Source of the DNA: Bisbaumannia sp015645095
Lineage (GTDB): Bacteria; Pseudomonadota; Gammaproteobacteria; Pseudomonadales; Halomonadaceae
DNA length: 64,000 nucleotides
NCBI GenBank assembly: GCA_036871055.1
Contig: CP141893.1
Location: 2,790,001-2,854,000, forward strand
Reading direction: 5' to 3'
Shown: one piece after another, positions 63,038 to 64,000 of the stretch
Layout of the letters: each line of letters begins with the position of its first letter
Numbering within the stretch: the stretch's first letter is position 1
The notes under the pieces: model-generated
Databases searched by the model: none
Seen by the model: the letters and a program-made list of their open reading frames with translations, nothing else
Told to the model about the DNA's origin: nothing
Position numbers and translations under genes: made by a program

Positions 63038-64000
63038 GCCGGCCGTTCGCGGGCCGGGCGCTGCAGGGCGAGAGCGATGCCCAGCGGCACCAGCAGCAGG
63101 GCCAGGGAGGCGGCCACCACCCCGGGCCACTGCCAGAGCCGCCAGAAGGGCTCCATGAAGAAGGTTCCGAGGCTGGCCCCCAGGTAGTAGCAGACCAGGT
63201 AGAGGGCCGAGGCGCTACCCCGCGCCCCCTGGGCATGCAGCCCCACCCAGGCCGAGGCCGTGGCGTGGGCCAGGAAGAAACCGAAGGCGTTGAGGGTCAG
63301 GGCGGCAAGAATTCCCGCCAGGGAATCGCTCAGGGTCCCCAGGCTGCCCAACATCAGCAACCCGATGCCCAGTGCCATCACCCGGGGCTGGGAGAAGCGC
63401 CGGGCGACCCGGCCCGACAGCGAGGCACCCAGGGTGCCCCCCAGGTAGGTCAGGAACAGCAGTCCCAGCCAGCGCGGCGAGAGCCCATGGGGCGCCTCGC
63501 TGAGCCGAAACGTCAGGTAGCTGTACTGGTTGATAAACACCAGGAAGCTCAGGCCACCGAGCAGATAGGCCCCCAGCAGCGGTGGATGGCGGAGCTGGGT
63601 CAGCAGCCCGGCGGCGATTCGCCGGGTGGCCAGGGGCGCGGCCTGGAAATGCCGGGCGCGGGGCAGCAACCACCAGAACAGCCCCACCCCGGCCAGGCTG
63701 AGCCCGCCGATCAGCAGGAAGGCGGCCTCCAGGCCCCACCACTCCCCCGCGGCGCCGCCCAGCAGCCGACCGCCGATGCCGCCCAGGGTATTGGCGCCGA
63801 TATAGAGCCCCACCGCCGCGCTCAGCGCCCGGGGCTCGAACTCATCGCCCATCCAGGCGATGGCCACCGCCGGCAGTCCCCCCAGCACCAGCCCCTGCAG
63901 CACCCGCAGCAACAGCAGCGCCTCGAAGCTCGGCACCAGGGCCAGGCCCAGGCTGGCCAGGGCGCTGAGCAGGAGCGTCAGGCGCATGATGGCGCCCCGC
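62959..64000 (-). CDS. MFS transporter, C-terminal 347 codons (cut by right window edge)
   Basis: The protein starts beyond the right edge; what is visible covers about ten membrane helices. RGAIMRLTLLLSALASLGLA continues from an unseen first two or three helices. VGLYIGANTLGGIGGRLLGG and the AHATASAWVG motif are typical of YnfM-like MFS exporters of the AraJ/EmrD type. The hydrophilic C-terminus (SGRPPASSPQISARR) overlaps the msrA 3' end by 79 bases on the opposite strand. Confidence 0.88.
   Translation of the reverse strand, partial: RGAIMRLTLLLSALASLGLALVPSFEALLLLRVLQGLVLGGLPAVAIAWMGDEFEPRALSAAVGLYIGANTLGGIGGRLLGGAAGEWWGLEAAFLLIGGLSLAGVGLFWWLLPRARHFQAAPLATRRIAAGLLTQLRHPPLLGAYLLGGLSFLVFINQYSYLTFRLSEAPHGLSPRWLGLLFLTYLGGTLGASLSGRVARRFSQPRVMALGIGLLMLGSLGTLSDSLAGILAALTLNAFGFFLAHATASAWVGLHAQGARGSASALYLVCYYLGASLGTFFMEPFWRLWQWPGVVAASLALLLVPLGIALALQRPARERPAQGSGRPPASSPQISARRSSRPQADL

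Overview
The window looks like a chromosome segment of a halophilic gammaproteobacterium close to Halomonas (family Halomonadaceae). This is inferred from gene content and order, not from a database search. The coding DNA is GC-rich. The core genes are gammaproteobacterial: rmf, htpX, pdxB, hflD, clpS/clpA, aat/bpt/infA, ftsK/lolA/rarA. Several central enzymes are of types found in Pseudomonas and Halomonas relatives: a monomeric isocitrate dehydrogenase, a 1611-residue NAD-glutamate dehydrogenase and a 530-residue isocitrate lyase.

Bases 1 to about 7075 are accessory DNA, visibly poorer in GC (26 of 60 bases at 5401-5460, against 44 of 60 at 8581-8640). They hold the start of an ISL3-family transposase, a DUF5710 zinc-ribbon protein, a complete IS1380-family element with inverted repeats and a TTTAA target duplication, a two-gene cassette, and an S24-peptidase gene damaged by two compensating frameshifts. 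The cassette pairs a NdpA/YejK-type nucleoid-associated protein with an unrecognised three-helix membrane protein. The block ends at the 3' side of a tRNA-Ser(GGA) gene, a classic island integration site, although no integrase is visible. The NA37-membrane pair is the best candidate here for an undescribed, possibly defensive, system.

From 7176 onward the window is core chromosome. 7402-11105 (minus): thioesterase, nitroreductase, queF, yadH, yadG. 11193-15965 (minus): a tripartite efflux operon (outer-membrane factor, HlyD adaptor, two ABC-2 permeases) with no ATPase gene of its own. 16093-16916 (minus): three tandem tRNA-Glu/tRNA-Gly pairs behind a near-consensus promoter, interleaved with two tRNA-Gly 3'-end-derived elements carrying an inserted hairpin. 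17033-22467: msrB, ylqF, alaA, htpX, pdxB (minus) and a small WGR-like protein. 22613-33927: a glutaredoxin-like protein, rlmKL, rmf, pyrD, gdhB, trmA, murI. 33924-41157: LysR regulator, degenerate hemerythrin-like protein, rarA, lolA, ftsK.

41354-46073 groups most of the N-degron pathway: aat and bpt (N-terminal tagging) with infA, then clpA and clpS (recognition and degradation) on the opposite strand. 46268-54943 holds icd, rluE, nudJ, mnmA, hflD, purB, roxA and a GNAT. 55298-64000 holds aceA, a G-rich tandem-repeat tract, a small protein of unknown function, a SlyB-like lipoprotein, a small membrane protein, slyD, a TVP38-flavoprotein fusion, periplasmic msrA and an MFS transporter cut by the right edge.

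A recurrent sequence theme is seven-base tandem repeats just after stop codons (GCTGGAA x11 at 22474 and x8 at 53163), plus GGGGCAA x6 at 57411 next to a 27-base unit repeated four times.
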